Shown: piece after piece, positions 35,373 to 44,525 of the stretch
Layout: each line of letters opens with the position of its first letter
Numbering within the stretch: position 1 is the first letter of the stretch
DNA from: UBA685 sp049890115
GTDB taxonomy: Bacteria > Pseudomonadota > Alphaproteobacteria > Puniceispirillales > Puniceispirillaceae
Assembly (NCBI GenBank): GCA_049890115.1
Contig: JBMHCC010000034.1
Span: forward strand, 56,261-120,260
Length of the DNA: 64,000 bases
Reading direction: 5' to 3'
Notes under the pieces: model-generated
Seen by the model: only the letters and a program-made list of their open reading frames with translations
What the model was told of the DNA's origin: nothing
The model's database searches: none
Made by a program: the position numbers and the translations under genes

Positions 35373-36173
35373 ATGACTAGGGACGTTATCACATCTGCGA
35401 CAAATAAAGAGGTTAAGCTGCTGCGATCTCTATCAGAGCGCAAATACCGTAAACAAACAGGCTGGTTTCTGGCTGAAGGGCTGCGGATTTGCCTAGAAGC
35501 TGCCAGCCTTGGCCATGTGCCACAACGACTTGTTTATGCAGCAGGGCGTGAAGATGATAATCGGGTGCGCCGCCTTATCAGCGATTGCAAAGCCAAAGGC
35601 GGGCGGGCAGTGGCTGTCACTGAGGATTTGCTGGGGCGTATTTCCCGCAAAGATAACCCGCAAATGATTATTGGTGCTTTTGCCATGAGCTGGCATGAGG
35701 CAGATGATATTATCGCCCATCGTGATAATCTATGGATTGCTTTGGACAGAGTGCGTGATCCAGGAAATCTTGGTACGATTATGCGCACCGCTGATGCGGT
35801 CGGCGCACAAGGCATTATCCTGATTGATGAATGCAGCGATCCTTATTCACTTGAGGCTGTTAGAGCATCTATGGGCGCTGTGTTTAATGTGAAATTATTG
35901 CGGATGAGTAGTGCTGAATTTATCAGTTTTGCGAAAAGCTGGCAGGGTGAGATTATCGGAACAGCTCTGCAATCTTCTGTTGATTATCGGCAAGCTGATT
36001 ACAGCAAGCCAACCATCATGATGATGGGTAATGAGCAAGCTGGGCTGACAGATAGCTTAATCGCAGCCACAACACAGCTTATCAGAATGCCAATGCAAGG
36101 GCGCTCTGATAGCCTTAATCTGGCTGTGGCAACAGGTGTGTCATTATATGAATGGTTACGTGAACGTCGCTAA
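35373..36173 (+). CDS. TrmH/SpoU-type RNA 2'-O-methyltransferase
   Basis: A 266-residue SPOUT methyltransferase. An N-terminal substrate-binding domain (about 1-110, with KYRKQTGWFLAEG) precedes the knotted catalytic domain: motif 1 DRVRDPGNLGTIMRTADA, motif 2 MMGNEQAGL and motif 3 SDSLNLAVATGVSLYEW. RlmB and related 23S rRNA methylases share this layout; the target nucleotide is not known. The ATG at 35373 is used. A longer frame from TTG at 35343 has no better ribosome site. Confidence 0.9.
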   Translation: MTRDVITSATNKEVKLLRSLSERKYRKQTGWFLAEGLRICLEAASLGHVPQRLVYAAGREDDNRVRRLISDCKAKGGRAVAVTEDLLGRISRKDNPQMIIGAFAMSWHEADDIIAHRDNLWIALDRVRDPGNLGTIMRTADAVGAQGIILIDECSDPYSLEAVRASMGAVFNVKLLRMSSAEFISFAKSWQGEIIGTALQSSVDYRQADYSKPTIMMMGNEQAGLTDSLIAATTQLIRMPMQGRSDSLNLAVATGVSLYEWLRERR

Positions 36174-37088
36174 TTAGCTTTGCCAGCGCACAAATAAGGC
36201 CTGGCCAATTCCGCGTGGATTATCTTGTTGTTCAATAATGCCAAGCTCACCAGATGTTAGCTTGCCGCCGCGATCACGCATGATATCTGCCATGGCGCTA
36301 TGGCTGGCAAGTGTGGATGTGCGAATGGCATAAATCGTCAAAACCAGAAATAGTGCCTCATTTGATAATAAGGACCGACAATCAGATAATAAGGCTGGCA
36401 GATCATTTTCAAGACGCCACACCTCACCTTTAGGGCCCCTGCCATATTTTGGTGGGTCCAGAATAATGCCATCATAAGATTTGCCGCGCCTGACCTCGCG
36501 TTGCACAAATTTCACAACATCATCTGTGATAAAACGGATAGGCGCATCGTGAAGATCAGAGAGATCACGATTGTCAAACGCCTGTGCAATCGCTTTTTTA
36601 GAGGCATCAATATGGGTCACTTCTGCCCCTGCCTTGGCAGCGTGAAGAGATGCAACCCCGCTATAGGCAAATAGGTTCAATATCTTTGGCGCACGGCCAT
36701 GCTGTGCTGTGAATGCGGAGATGGCTTTGGCACAAAATTGCCAATGGGCTGATTGTTCTGGAAAAAAGGCAAGATGCCGAAACGGTGTTGGGCTAGCATA
36801 AAACCGAACGTTCTCAAATGTCATTTCCCAACGCTCTGGTAATTGGTGAGATAATTGCCATTTGCCGCCTTTTTCAGGGTCATCTGAAGATGCCAGAAAT
36901 CGCCCAGACGCATTCTGCCAAACAGCATCATCAAGACGTCTTTGCCACAAAGCCTGAGGTTCAGGGCGGATAAAGCTATAGGGGCCAAAACGTTCTAATT
37001 TCAGCCCCTCACCACTATCAAGCAATGCATAATCCTGCCAATCATCACAAAGATGAATTTCACCTGTCTGAAAGCCAAAGCCTGTCAT
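36174..37088 (-). CDS. RlmI/RlmK-like class I rRNA methyltransferase
   Basis: A 304-residue protein with a Rossmann methyltransferase fold. SAM motif I is NLFAYSGVASLHAAKAG, an acidic residue follows in THIDASK, and motif IV is DPPKYGRG, the form shared by the C-terminal half of RlmK (RlmL) and RlmI. There is no PUA or THUMP domain, so the N-terminal 130 residues bind substrate in another way. The target RNA is unknown. It abuts the TrmH-type gene end to end. Confidence 0.85.
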   Translation of the reverse strand: MTGFGFQTGEIHLCDDWQDYALLDSGEGLKLERFGPYSFIRPEPQALWQRRLDDAVWQNASGRFLASSDDPEKGGKWQLSHQLPERWEMTFENVRFYASPTPFRHLAFFPEQSAHWQFCAKAISAFTAQHGRAPKILNLFAYSGVASLHAAKAGAEVTHIDASKKAIAQAFDNRDLSDLHDAPIRFITDDVVKFVQREVRRGKSYDGIILDPPKYGRGPKGEVWRLENDLPALLSDCRSLLSNEALFLVLTIYAIRTSTLASHSAMADIMRDRGGKLTSGELGIIEQQDNPRGIGQALFVRWQS

Positions 37089-37280
37089 AAATATCCATAC
37101 CTTTATTAGGCGCCTGATGGCGGTCTTTTCTGTTTCGTGACATTGCCGATTTCAGCGCTGTTATGCAAGTCTGAAGCCTAAGGCTTGGAAAAAAATCCTA
37201 ATTATATCGTCTATTTTCTGTTATTATGAAATTAATTTCTAAAAAACAAGGCTCATGCTAGCCAGAAGAAAGGGCTTGTA

Positions 37281-37748
37281 GTGGATAAAATTGATCGCGA
37301 AATTGTGATGTTGCTGCAAAAAGATGCCTCACTACCTGTGGCAGATATTGCCCGCAAAGTGGGATTATCTGTTACCCCTTGTTGGCGCCGCATTCAGAAA
37401 ATGGAAGAAGATGGTATCATCAGGGGGCGTGTGGCGCTGCTTGATAGTGAAAAAATTGGTATGGGCATGTCTGTTTTTGTTGGGATTAAGACAGATCAAC
37501 ATAATGCCATCTGGCTGCAACAATTCGCTGATACGGTCTCATCTTTCCCAGAGGTGGTGGAATTCTACCGCATGTCAGGCGAGGTTGATTATATGCTGCG
37601 TGTTGTTGTGCCTGATATGGCAAGCTATGATGTGTTTTACAAAAAACTCATTGGCAATATTGAGCTAAAAGATGTTAGCTCTAGCTTTGCCATGGAAGAA
37701 ATTAAATATACCACTGCATTGCCATTGCCAGACCATATCAAACCCTAG
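37281..37748 (+). CDS. Lrp/AsnC family transcriptional regulator
   Basis: A 155-residue feast/famine regulator. The N-terminal helix-turn-helix (about 3-60, KDASLPVADIARKVGLSVTP) joins a RAM ligand domain (about 65-150) that ends in SSSFAMEEIKYTTALPLP. It starts with GTG. Lrp proteins typically bind amino acids and often regulate a divergent gene, but the neighbour to the left is a methyltransferase with no clear link. The ligand is unknown. Confidence 0.92.
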   Translation: MDKIDREIVMLLQKDASLPVADIARKVGLSVTPCWRRIQKMEEDGIIRGRVALLDSEKIGMGMSVFVGIKTDQHNAIWLQQFADTVSSFPEVVEFYRMSGEVDYMLRVVVPDMASYDVFYKKLIGNIELKDVSSSFAMEEIKYTTALPLPDHIKP

Positions 37749-37769
37749 TGATTAGGCTATCATCGCGGT

Positions 37770-38798
37770 TCAACCAATCAGATTGCGCCATGACTGATAG
37801 GCGGTTTTTCTGGCAAAAACATCTGACAATGCGCGCTGATAACATTGTTGTTGCATGATATGTAAGGCATCACGATCATCATCAAGACGGCCAATTTCAT
37901 CAGCAAAACCATGTGCATCATCAGCGGCCAGGACAGGGGCAACACCCCCCCCATCTAGGATAAAATCACCACCAAAGCTATCACTTGATAACACAGCAAC
38001 AGCAGCGCTCATCGCTTCTAGATAGACATAGCCAAATGGCTCATCAAATGATGGCACGATAAAGATATCAATCTCACTCAAAAATGAGGTGATATCAGTC
38101 CAGCCAAGCATTTCAACAGGCCTGCCAAGGGCATTATTTTTGGCTTCAATCTGTTTTGAGAGCTGGCCTGTTCCGGCGAGCTGAAACTGGCAATGCGGCC
38201 GTGTTTGTTTCACAATGCCAGCGATGGTAATAAAAAGGTCCAGATTCTTTTTCGCCACCATTCTGCCAGCACAGCCAATCCGTAATGGGGCATCAGATGG
38301 GCGTCTTTGTGGGGGCCGTTCTGCTCTATCAGATGCCGCTATGTGATAATGCGGAATAGAGGTCAGCTTGTGTTTTGGCCAGCCAGTTGATAGCGCATTA
38401 TCAATGCCCTTTGGCGTCAGGCAGACAAGCTTATCTGCTTTGGTGAATTGCTGTGGCTTGTCATTATGACATAGGCCAATAAGGCTGCCAGAATGGCGAA
38501 GGTGACGACGCAAAAAAGCTGCCATAAAGCCGTTATGGCAGATAATCCTATCAAAGCGTCTCTGCCCCAAAATCGCAGCAGATAAAACAGGTGCCATGCG
38601 CGCAATGCGTCTGCCAGCATCTGATAAATAGATAATTTCAGCACCAACTTTATCTGCCAAATCAGTAAAATCAGATTGCGGGCTTAGCACCGTTATCGCG
38701 ATATCTTTATCATCTGCCAGCAAGGAAAGCTGATCAGCCAATGCGCGTTGAATGCCACCTTTTTGTCTGTCAGATGTTGCAATTAATAGCTCTATCAT
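37770..38798 (-). CDS. GT4-type glycosyltransferase
   Basis: A 342-residue GT-B enzyme. The C-terminal half has IGCAGRMVAKKNLDLFI and the nucleotide-sugar motif EPFGYVYLEAMSAA, typical of family GT4. The N-terminus begins with a GGIQRA glycine loop. No membrane segment is seen. Oddly, its ATG overlaps the stop of the betaine aldehyde dehydrogenase gene (4 bp), so an osmolyte enzyme and a glycosyltransferase are translated together. That could point to a glycosylated osmolyte or be chance linkage. Confidence 0.87.
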   Translation of the reverse strand: MIELLIATSDRQKGGIQRALADQLSLLADDKDIAITVLSPQSDFTDLADKVGAEIIYLSDAGRRIARMAPVLSAAILGQRRFDRIICHNGFMAAFLRRHLRHSGSLIGLCHNDKPQQFTKADKLVCLTPKGIDNALSTGWPKHKLTSIPHYHIAASDRAERPPQRRPSDAPLRIGCAGRMVAKKNLDLFITIAGIVKQTRPHCQFQLAGTGQLSKQIEAKNNALGRPVEMLGWTDITSFLSEIDIFIVPSFDEPFGYVYLEAMSAAVAVLSSDSFGGDFILDGGGVAPVLAADDAHGFADEIGRLDDDRDALHIMQQQCYQRALSDVFARKTAYQSWRNLIG

Positions 38799-40225
38799 AG
38801 CTGGATATAGGTTGCCTTAACCTCTGTATAAGCCTCAATCGCAAAGGCTGATGATTCACGGCCAAAGCCAGATTGCTTGCTGCCGCCAAATGGCCAATCA
38901 GGCGGGATAAGATTATAGCTATTAACCCAGATATTGCCTGCTTGTAATTGGTCAGCCACCCTGTGGGCACGCGATAAATCAGATGTGATAATGCCAGCAC
39001 CCAAACCAAAAGCAGTATCATTAGCGCGTGCGATGGCTTCTGCTTCATTATCAAAGGTTAAAACAGACATAACAGGGCCGAAAATTTCCTCACGCACAAT
39101 GCGCATCTCATCATGGCAATTTGTAAAGATGGTTGGTTCTATGAAAAAGCCATTTTCAAATCCTTGTGGCTGAACAGCTTTGCCACCTGTTGCTAGCTCT
39201 GCTCCTTCATCAAGACCAATTTTGATATAATCTAGAATATGGTTTTGATGGGTTGCTGAGATGATTGCGCCAATCTGGACATCTTCTGCCATCGGGTCGC
39301 CAATGCGCATGGCAGCAGCGCGCTCTTTCATCGCCGCGATAATATCAGGGGCAATGCCACTTTGGATAAAGACACGTGTGGCATTGGAACAGACCTCGCC
39401 AGAGGTATAGAAATTGGCATCTAGCGCTGTTTGAACCGCTAGTTCAAAATCACAATCATCAAAAATAAGCAATGGTGCTTTACCACCTAGCTCAAGCGTC
39501 ACTTTCTTTAAACTATCAGCTGATTGTTTCATGATAAACCTGCCTGTATCAATTCCGCCTGTTAGCGATATTTTCGCAATGCCAGGATGACGGCATAAGG
39601 CTTCACCAATTTCATGATCACCATGCAAGATTTGCATTAGCCCCTCTGGCAGGCCAGCCTCATGCATGATTTCGACGATGCGCTGAGATACAAGCGGTGT
39701 TTCTTCAGATGGTTTCAGGATAAAGGCATTTCCGGTAGCCAGAGCAGGGGCAGATTTCCAACAGGCAATCTGGGCTGGATAATTCCATGCGCCAATCCCT
39801 GCACAAACACCAAGCGGCACTCTTTTAGTATAGCCAATAGCGCCATCCCATTGATGAGAGGTGCCTGTCATTGTGGCTGCTAGATTGGCAAAATATTCAA
39901 AAGCTTCTGCTCCTGATGGCACATCACCAGAAACCGCCTCGCTGTATAATTTGCCAACATCGCGCACTTCAAGGCGTGATACCTCTTCATTGGCATCAAT
40001 TAAGGCTGCGGCGATTTTATGCAAGATACGGCTTCTCTCTTGTCCTGATGTTTTGGCCCATTTAGTTTGGGCAATCGCTGCTTTTTGGACAGCATCATCA
40101 AGCATAGCACTATCTGCTTTTTCGATTTGGGCGATGACCTCACCAGTGGCGGGATAGACCTTGTCGATCACACCATTATCGCTTGTGACAGCCTGACCAT
40201 TAATCAATGATTGTATCCGCTGCAT
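38795..40225 (-). CDS. betB: Betaine aldehyde dehydrogenase-like enzyme
   Basis: A 476-residue aldehyde dehydrogenase closest in motifs to BetB, which oxidises betaine aldehyde to glycine betaine. It shows WDGAIGYTKRVPLGVCAGIGAWNYP, the base in LELGGKAPL, the nucleophile in TSGEVCSNATRVF and FGGSKQSGFGRE near the end. The related 4-trimethylaminobutyraldehyde dehydrogenase shares many of these features. No choline dehydrogenase lies in the window. It is the first gene of a two-gene unit with the glycosyltransferase. Confidence 0.85.
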   Translation of the reverse strand: MQRIQSLINGQAVTSDNGVIDKVYPATGEVIAQIEKADSAMLDDAVQKAAIAQTKWAKTSGQERSRILHKIAAALIDANEEVSRLEVRDVGKLYSEAVSGDVPSGAEAFEYFANLAATMTGTSHQWDGAIGYTKRVPLGVCAGIGAWNYPAQIACWKSAPALATGNAFILKPSEETPLVSQRIVEIMHEAGLPEGLMQILHGDHEIGEALCRHPGIAKISLTGGIDTGRFIMKQSADSLKKVTLELGGKAPLLIFDDCDFELAVQTALDANFYTSGEVCSNATRVFIQSGIAPDIIAAMKERAAAMRIGDPMAEDVQIGAIISATHQNHILDYIKIGLDEGAELATGGKAVQPQGFENGFFIEPTIFTNCHDEMRIVREEIFGPVMSVLTFDNEAEAIARANDTAFGLGAGIITSDLSRAHRVADQLQAGNIWVNSYNLIPPDWPFGGSKQSGFGRESSAFAIEAYTEVKATYIQL

Positions 40226-40350
40226 CGCTTTTGTCTCCGCCCTATTTTTTTGATTGCCTTTGATGAGATTATTGATGATTTTAAACAGATATGCAAAGAT
40301 TTACCATGACGTAAGACAGCAAAGCTAGGCAGATAAATCAAGGGGGCAAG

Positions 40351-41112
40351 ATGGTTGATAAAGATGGGAATAATCAGCCGGTATTTGACATTGATATTGA
40401 CCAGACTAGATGCGATATGGCTGCCTTGTTCCGTTGGACTGCCAGAGAAAATTTGCATGAAGGCATCGCCAATCATTTTTCAATGGCAGTGAGCCCTGAT
40501 GGGCAATGGTTTTTGATGAATCCCTATGGCATTCATTTTTCGAAAATTCGCGCTTGTGATTTATTACTACTTCATGCAGGTCAAGAACCTGATGATGCTG
40601 ATGGCATTATTGATAAAACAGCTTGGGGTATCCATGGTGCGATGCATCGCAATAATCCAAATGCCAGAGTGATTTTGCATCTTCATTCACCCTATGCGAC
40701 AGCCTTTACCTGTTTGAAAAACCCATCCTTGCCAGCGATTGATCAGACAAGTGCCCGTTACTTTAACAGGTTATCCTATGATACTGGTTTTGATGGGATG
40801 GGCGTTGATGAAGAAGGTGAAAGATTATCTCATCTGCTTGGCAATAAGCGTGTCCTGATGATGGGTAATCACGGTGTGCTAACCACTGGCAGCACGCCAG
40901 CTGTGGCATGGGATTTGCTCTATCATCTAGAATTAGCATGCCGCAATTATGTGCTAGCACAATCAACAGGTCTGCCCTTATCAATTATGCCTGATGATGT
41001 TGCTGAAAAAACAGCCCAGCAATGGGAAGATTATGAGATAATGGCACCTCATCATCTGGCAGCGATCAGAGCTGTTCTTGATGATGAAGACCCTGCCTAT
41101 GCTCAATTATAA
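40351..41112 (+). CDS. Class II aldolase/adducin family protein
   Basis: A 253-residue protein with the class II aldolase fold. Zinc histidines are in ILHLHSPYA and the late GNHGVL, and the usual SMAVSPDGQWFLMNPYG stretch follows the N-terminal helix. Members include fuculose-phosphate aldolase and many uncharacterised relatives, so the substrate is open. It is divergent from betB and lies 45 bases before an iron alcohol dehydrogenase, a possible catabolic pair. Confidence 0.85.
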   Translation: MVDKDGNNQPVFDIDIDQTRCDMAALFRWTARENLHEGIANHFSMAVSPDGQWFLMNPYGIHFSKIRACDLLLLHAGQEPDDADGIIDKTAWGIHGAMHRNNPNARVILHLHSPYATAFTCLKNPSLPAIDQTSARYFNRLSYDTGFDGMGVDEEGERLSHLLGNKRVLMMGNHGVLTTGSTPAVAWDLLYHLELACRNYVLAQSTGLPLSIMPDDVAEKTAQQWEDYEIMAPHHLAAIRAVLDDEDPAYAQL

Positions 41113-41157
41113 CCCCTTTAAATTAGTGTAATTTTTTTTGGTGAAGGTAGCCGCCTT

Positions 41158-42324
41158 ATGCAAGTTTCCGCGTTTCCAGCGTTGATAGCCCGTCCTGATG
41201 CTGTTTGTGAAGCAGCCGCATTTTTCAAACAAAAACAAATCTCGCAGCTTTGCCTGTTAGCAGATCCCTTTTTGCAAAAAGCTGGCAACTTAGCGCCGCT
41301 GAAAGAGGCGCTTGACCAAGCTGGCATTTCCTATTGTTACTATGATGATTTTTCAGGTGAGCCAAAATTGTCAAAAATGGCAGAGATTGTTGCCTTTGCC
41401 AGAGAAAATAACGTCAAAGGCGTGATAGGTATTGGCGGCGGTTCAGCTCTTGATATGGCAAAAATACTGTCAATTACCTTGGTCAGTGACAGGCCTGCAG
41501 ATGATTATTGGATGATGGCGAACCCCTTGCCAGAGGCCAGCTTGCCATCAGTGATGGTGCCAACCACAGCAGGCACAGGCTCAGAGGCTTGTTCGACCAA
41601 TATTATCGCTAATCATGATGGTCATAAAGGGTGGGTTTGGGGCCCTCAAACAAAGCCAGATTTGATAATCCTTGACCCCTGCCTTGGTATGAGCTTGCCA
41701 GTTGATTTCACAAAATGGTGTGCGATGGATGCGCTTATCCATGCTTTTGAGGCTGCCAGCAATCGTTATTGTCATGCCAATGCAAGAGCCTATGCCTTGC
41801 AGGCACTATCTATGGGGTTGGCAGCTTTGCCAAAGGTGCTAGCAGATGGGGATGATCGTGATGCCAGAACCACTATGTTATTGGCCTCAAGCTGGGCAGG
41901 GGCAGCGATTGATCAGGTCGGCACATCTGTTGCACATCATATCAGCCATGCGCTAGCTGATATTGCACCGATACATCATGGTCATGCGACAATGCTTGGC
42001 TTTGCGATTACCTTGCCATGGTTGGTTGAAGGGGACTTGTCAGATGATGCAAAAAAAGGGTTCCAAGCCATAGCCACACATCTTGGTCTTACAGATTATC
42101 GTGACTTGCCAGATTTCTGGTTAGGTTTCATGGCTGATAATGATATCGCGGTAAAGCTGCCAGCATCTCTTATTGATTTTGATAAAGCTGCTCTGATCAC
42201 AGCACTGCAATCAGATCACACACAATCAATGCGCAATGCCTGTGCCAAACAGGTCACAGATAGTGATATTGTGCAATTTGTTGATAGGCTGGCAAGCCTG
42301 CCTATATTGGAGAGTCAGGCTTAA
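41158..42324 (+). CDS. Iron-containing alcohol dehydrogenase
   Basis: A 388-residue group III dehydrogenase with the cofactor loop GIGGGSALDMAK, the PTTAGTGSEACSTN block, and metal ligands in the CAMDALIHAFE, HHISHAL and HHGHATMLG segments. The substrates of the family range from lactaldehyde to butanol. Together with the class II aldolase it could cleave and reduce a short-chain sugar derivative (inference). The stop overlaps that of the convergent PopZ-like gene. Confidence 0.9.
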   Translation: MQVSAFPALIARPDAVCEAAAFFKQKQISQLCLLADPFLQKAGNLAPLKEALDQAGISYCYYDDFSGEPKLSKMAEIVAFARENNVKGVIGIGGGSALDMAKILSITLVSDRPADDYWMMANPLPEASLPSVMVPTTAGTGSEACSTNIIANHDGHKGWVWGPQTKPDLIILDPCLGMSLPVDFTKWCAMDALIHAFEAASNRYCHANARAYALQALSMGLAALPKVLADGDDRDARTTMLLASSWAGAAIDQVGTSVAHHISHALADIAPIHHGHATMLGFAITLPWLVEGDLSDDAKKGFQAIATHLGLTDYRDLPDFWLGFMADNDIAVKLPASLIDFDKAALITALQSDHTQSMRNACAKQVTDSDIVQFVDRLASLPILESQA

Positions 42325-43247
42325 TTCTGGGCGTTTGATGATGATAGATCTGAGCTAGATTTCGTGCGCAAACCAAGATAAGGCGCATGGCTATGCCCAT
42401 AACGGCCTTTGCGCTCATTTAAAGCTTCATCAACCATACCACGTACCATGGTTGGCAGTTCTTCATCTAAAACTTCACGCACAGTCTCGCCAATAAAGCG
42501 CGCCAATTCAGGGCCTGCTTGCAAGGCTGGCACTGCCTTATTGGCAGTTTCTGGGTCCTCTTCCTCTAGCGCATCTGCCGCAGAGGCTTCCAAAGGCTCT
42601 CTATCAGCTATATCCGCAGCTTCTGCCTCAGCCTCACTTGTCACATCATGAGCGGCGGCATCATCTGCTGCAAGCTGTTCACGAGCGGTTTCAACAGCTT
42701 GCTTCACATCATCAAGCTCGCGTGAAATGCTATCATCGATTTGTGTTATTTCATCATCTGTATCAGCAGCAGCTGCGTTATCTAATGCGATATCTTGCGC
42801 TTCTTCAAGATTGGCTTCATCTGGCGCGTCATCATCTAATAGGATAGCTGACCCATTATCATCTGGCAGCTCTGGTAATTCTGGCAAGCTGTCAAGCGTA
42901 ATTGGCTCTTGTTCATCTGTTTTGGCAAAGCTGTCTGGCAGTTGAAAATCATCATCATGTGCCTGACGCGGTGTAAAAGCAGGGCCTGACTTGCTGGTAT
43001 CGCGCAATGATTCAGCTTCATCAAACATCTCATTGATGCGCGTTAAAATCTCTGTCTGCGCTGCGGCTGTGCGATTAGCTGGTTGATAGGACCGAATAAC
43101 AGGACGAGAGGCGATAGGCGTTGTTGCTAATTGCGGCATGGTATCATCATTGAGATGAGAGGGACGGATAAGCTCTGCTTCTTGATAAAGTGCTTCGACA
43201 ACCTCAAGACTCTCATCCAGTGCCAGATTATGGTCAGACTGCGCCAT
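42321..43247 (-). CDS. Acidic disordered protein with DUF2497/PopZ-like C-terminus
   Basis: A 308-residue protein. The middle (about 95-245) is very acidic and low in complexity, rich in Asp, Glu, Ala and Leu-Pro repeats, and is expected to be disordered. A short helical motif at about 248-279 (FIGETVREVLDEELPTMVRG) resembles the DUF2497 C-terminus of PopZ, which assembles into polar condensates. An extra 28-residue polar tail follows, and the usual N-terminal PopZ helix is not recognisable. The match is by eye and modest. Confidence 0.55.
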   Translation of the reverse strand: MAQSDHNLALDESLEVVEALYQEAELIRPSHLNDDTMPQLATTPIASRPVIRSYQPANRTAAAQTEILTRINEMFDEAESLRDTSKSGPAFTPRQAHDDDFQLPDSFAKTDEQEPITLDSLPELPELPDDNGSAILLDDDAPDEANLEEAQDIALDNAAAADTDDEITQIDDSISRELDDVKQAVETAREQLAADDAAAHDVTSEAEAEAADIADREPLEASAADALEEEDPETANKAVPALQAGPELARFIGETVREVLDEELPTMVRGMVDEALNERKGRYGHSHAPYLGLRTKSSSDLSSSNAQN

Positions 43248-43321
43248 TTATCATCCTCTATCAGCGGTGATGTTATCATCACCATCAAGGCAATTAAGAC
43301 TAACTAATACACCTATAATGC

Positions 43322-43367
43322 ACACAATATTTAGTGAAATCCAATGAAATCTGTCAATATATTGTGT
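43322..43367. repeat. Inverted repeat in divergent promoter region
   Basis: ACACAATAT (43322-43330) and ATATTGTGT (43359-43367) are perfect 9-base inverted arms separated by 28 bases, between the acidic PopZ-like gene and the glycan operon. This may be a regulator binding site or a hairpin. Confidence 0.4.
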
Positions 43368-43517
43368 TTTCTTGCCTAGGGGGTAAGAGCTAAGGAACGT
43401 TATTACTAAAAGTCATAATGCTGTCTTTGTCATAGGCAGCCTTGTTGTAATCTGATAAAACAAACCAAATTCTTAATGCGTGAGATGGTGTTAAGCTCTC
43501 AGATGGGGATAGGCAAA

Positions 43518-44525
43518 ATGAAGCTATTAGTTACAGGCGCGGCTGGGTTTATCGGCATGCATGTTGCTGCACGGTTGCTGGCTGATGGTCATGTGGTGAT
43601 AGGCATTGATAATCTGAATGATTATTATGAGGTGTCATTAAAACAAGCGCGGCTTCGCACCTTAGCTTCTGATAATCAATTTGCCTTTCATCAGATTGAT
43701 TTGGCAGATAGGCTGGCGATGGAACAGCTATTTGCCGAACATGATTTTGATTGTGTGATTAATCTGGCTGCACAGGCAGGTGTGCGCTATTCGCTTGATA
43801 ATCCCCATAGCTATATTGATAGCAATATCACAGGGTTTCTGCATATTCTTGAAGGGTGCCGACATCATAAAGTCAGCCATCTGATCTACGCATCATCATC
43901 ATCAGTCTATGGTCTTGGTGAGGCAATGCCATTTAGCGAGGCACAATCAACAGATCATCCGCTAGCTCTATATGGGGCAACAAAAAAAGCCAATGAGATG
44001 ATGGCGCATAGCTATAGTAATCTCTATGATTTGCCGACAACTGGTCTGCGGTTTTTCACGGTTTATGGTCCATGGGGACGGCCAGATATGGCGCCAATGA
44101 AATTTGCCAAGGCCATTTTAGCAGGTGAGCCAATCGCGATTTATAATCATGGCAAAATGGCACGTGATTTCACCTATATTGATGATATTGTCGAAGGCAT
44201 TGTGAGGTTGGTTGATAAACCAGCTACCAGCTTTGATGGATTTGATGCGAAACAGCCCGATCCAGGATGCTCATCGACACCTTATCGCATTTTTAATATT
44301 GGCAATGGTCAGCCAACTGCTTTGATGGATTTTATCACTGCTTTGGAAGATGCGCTTGGGGTGGTGGCAGTGAAAGATTTTCAGCCACTTCAGCCAGGAG
44401 ATGTATTAGCAACCAACGCTGATACCTCGCGGCTTGATAATTGGGTTGGCTTTCGGCCAGATACGCCTGTAAAAGAGGGTGTGGCGCAATTTGTTGATTG
44501 GTACAAAACCTATTATGATTTCTAG
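43518..44525 (+). CDS. UDP-glucuronate 4-epimerase-like SDR enzyme
   Basis: A 335-residue extended SDR. GAAGFIGMHVAARLL binds NAD and GIDNLNDYYEVSLKQARL is the hallmark of UDP-glucuronate 4-epimerases, followed by the catalytic YGATK. The product would be UDP-galacturonate. The ATG at 43518, preceded by AGG, is used because the Rossmann strand begins there; the open frame extends to 43476. It leads an operon whose next gene, an oligosaccharyltransferase, overlaps it by 11 bases. Confidence 0.88.
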   Translation: MKLLVTGAAGFIGMHVAARLLADGHVVIGIDNLNDYYEVSLKQARLRTLASDNQFAFHQIDLADRLAMEQLFAEHDFDCVINLAAQAGVRYSLDNPHSYIDSNITGFLHILEGCRHHKVSHLIYASSSSVYGLGEAMPFSEAQSTDHPLALYGATKKANEMMAHSYSNLYDLPTTGLRFFTVYGPWGRPDMAPMKFAKAILAGEPIAIYNHGKMARDFTYIDDIVEGIVRLVDKPATSFDGFDAKQPDPGCSSTPYRIFNIGNGQPTALMDFITALEDALGVVAVKDFQPLQPGDVLATNADTSRLDNWVGFRPDTPVKEGVAQFVDWYKTYYDF

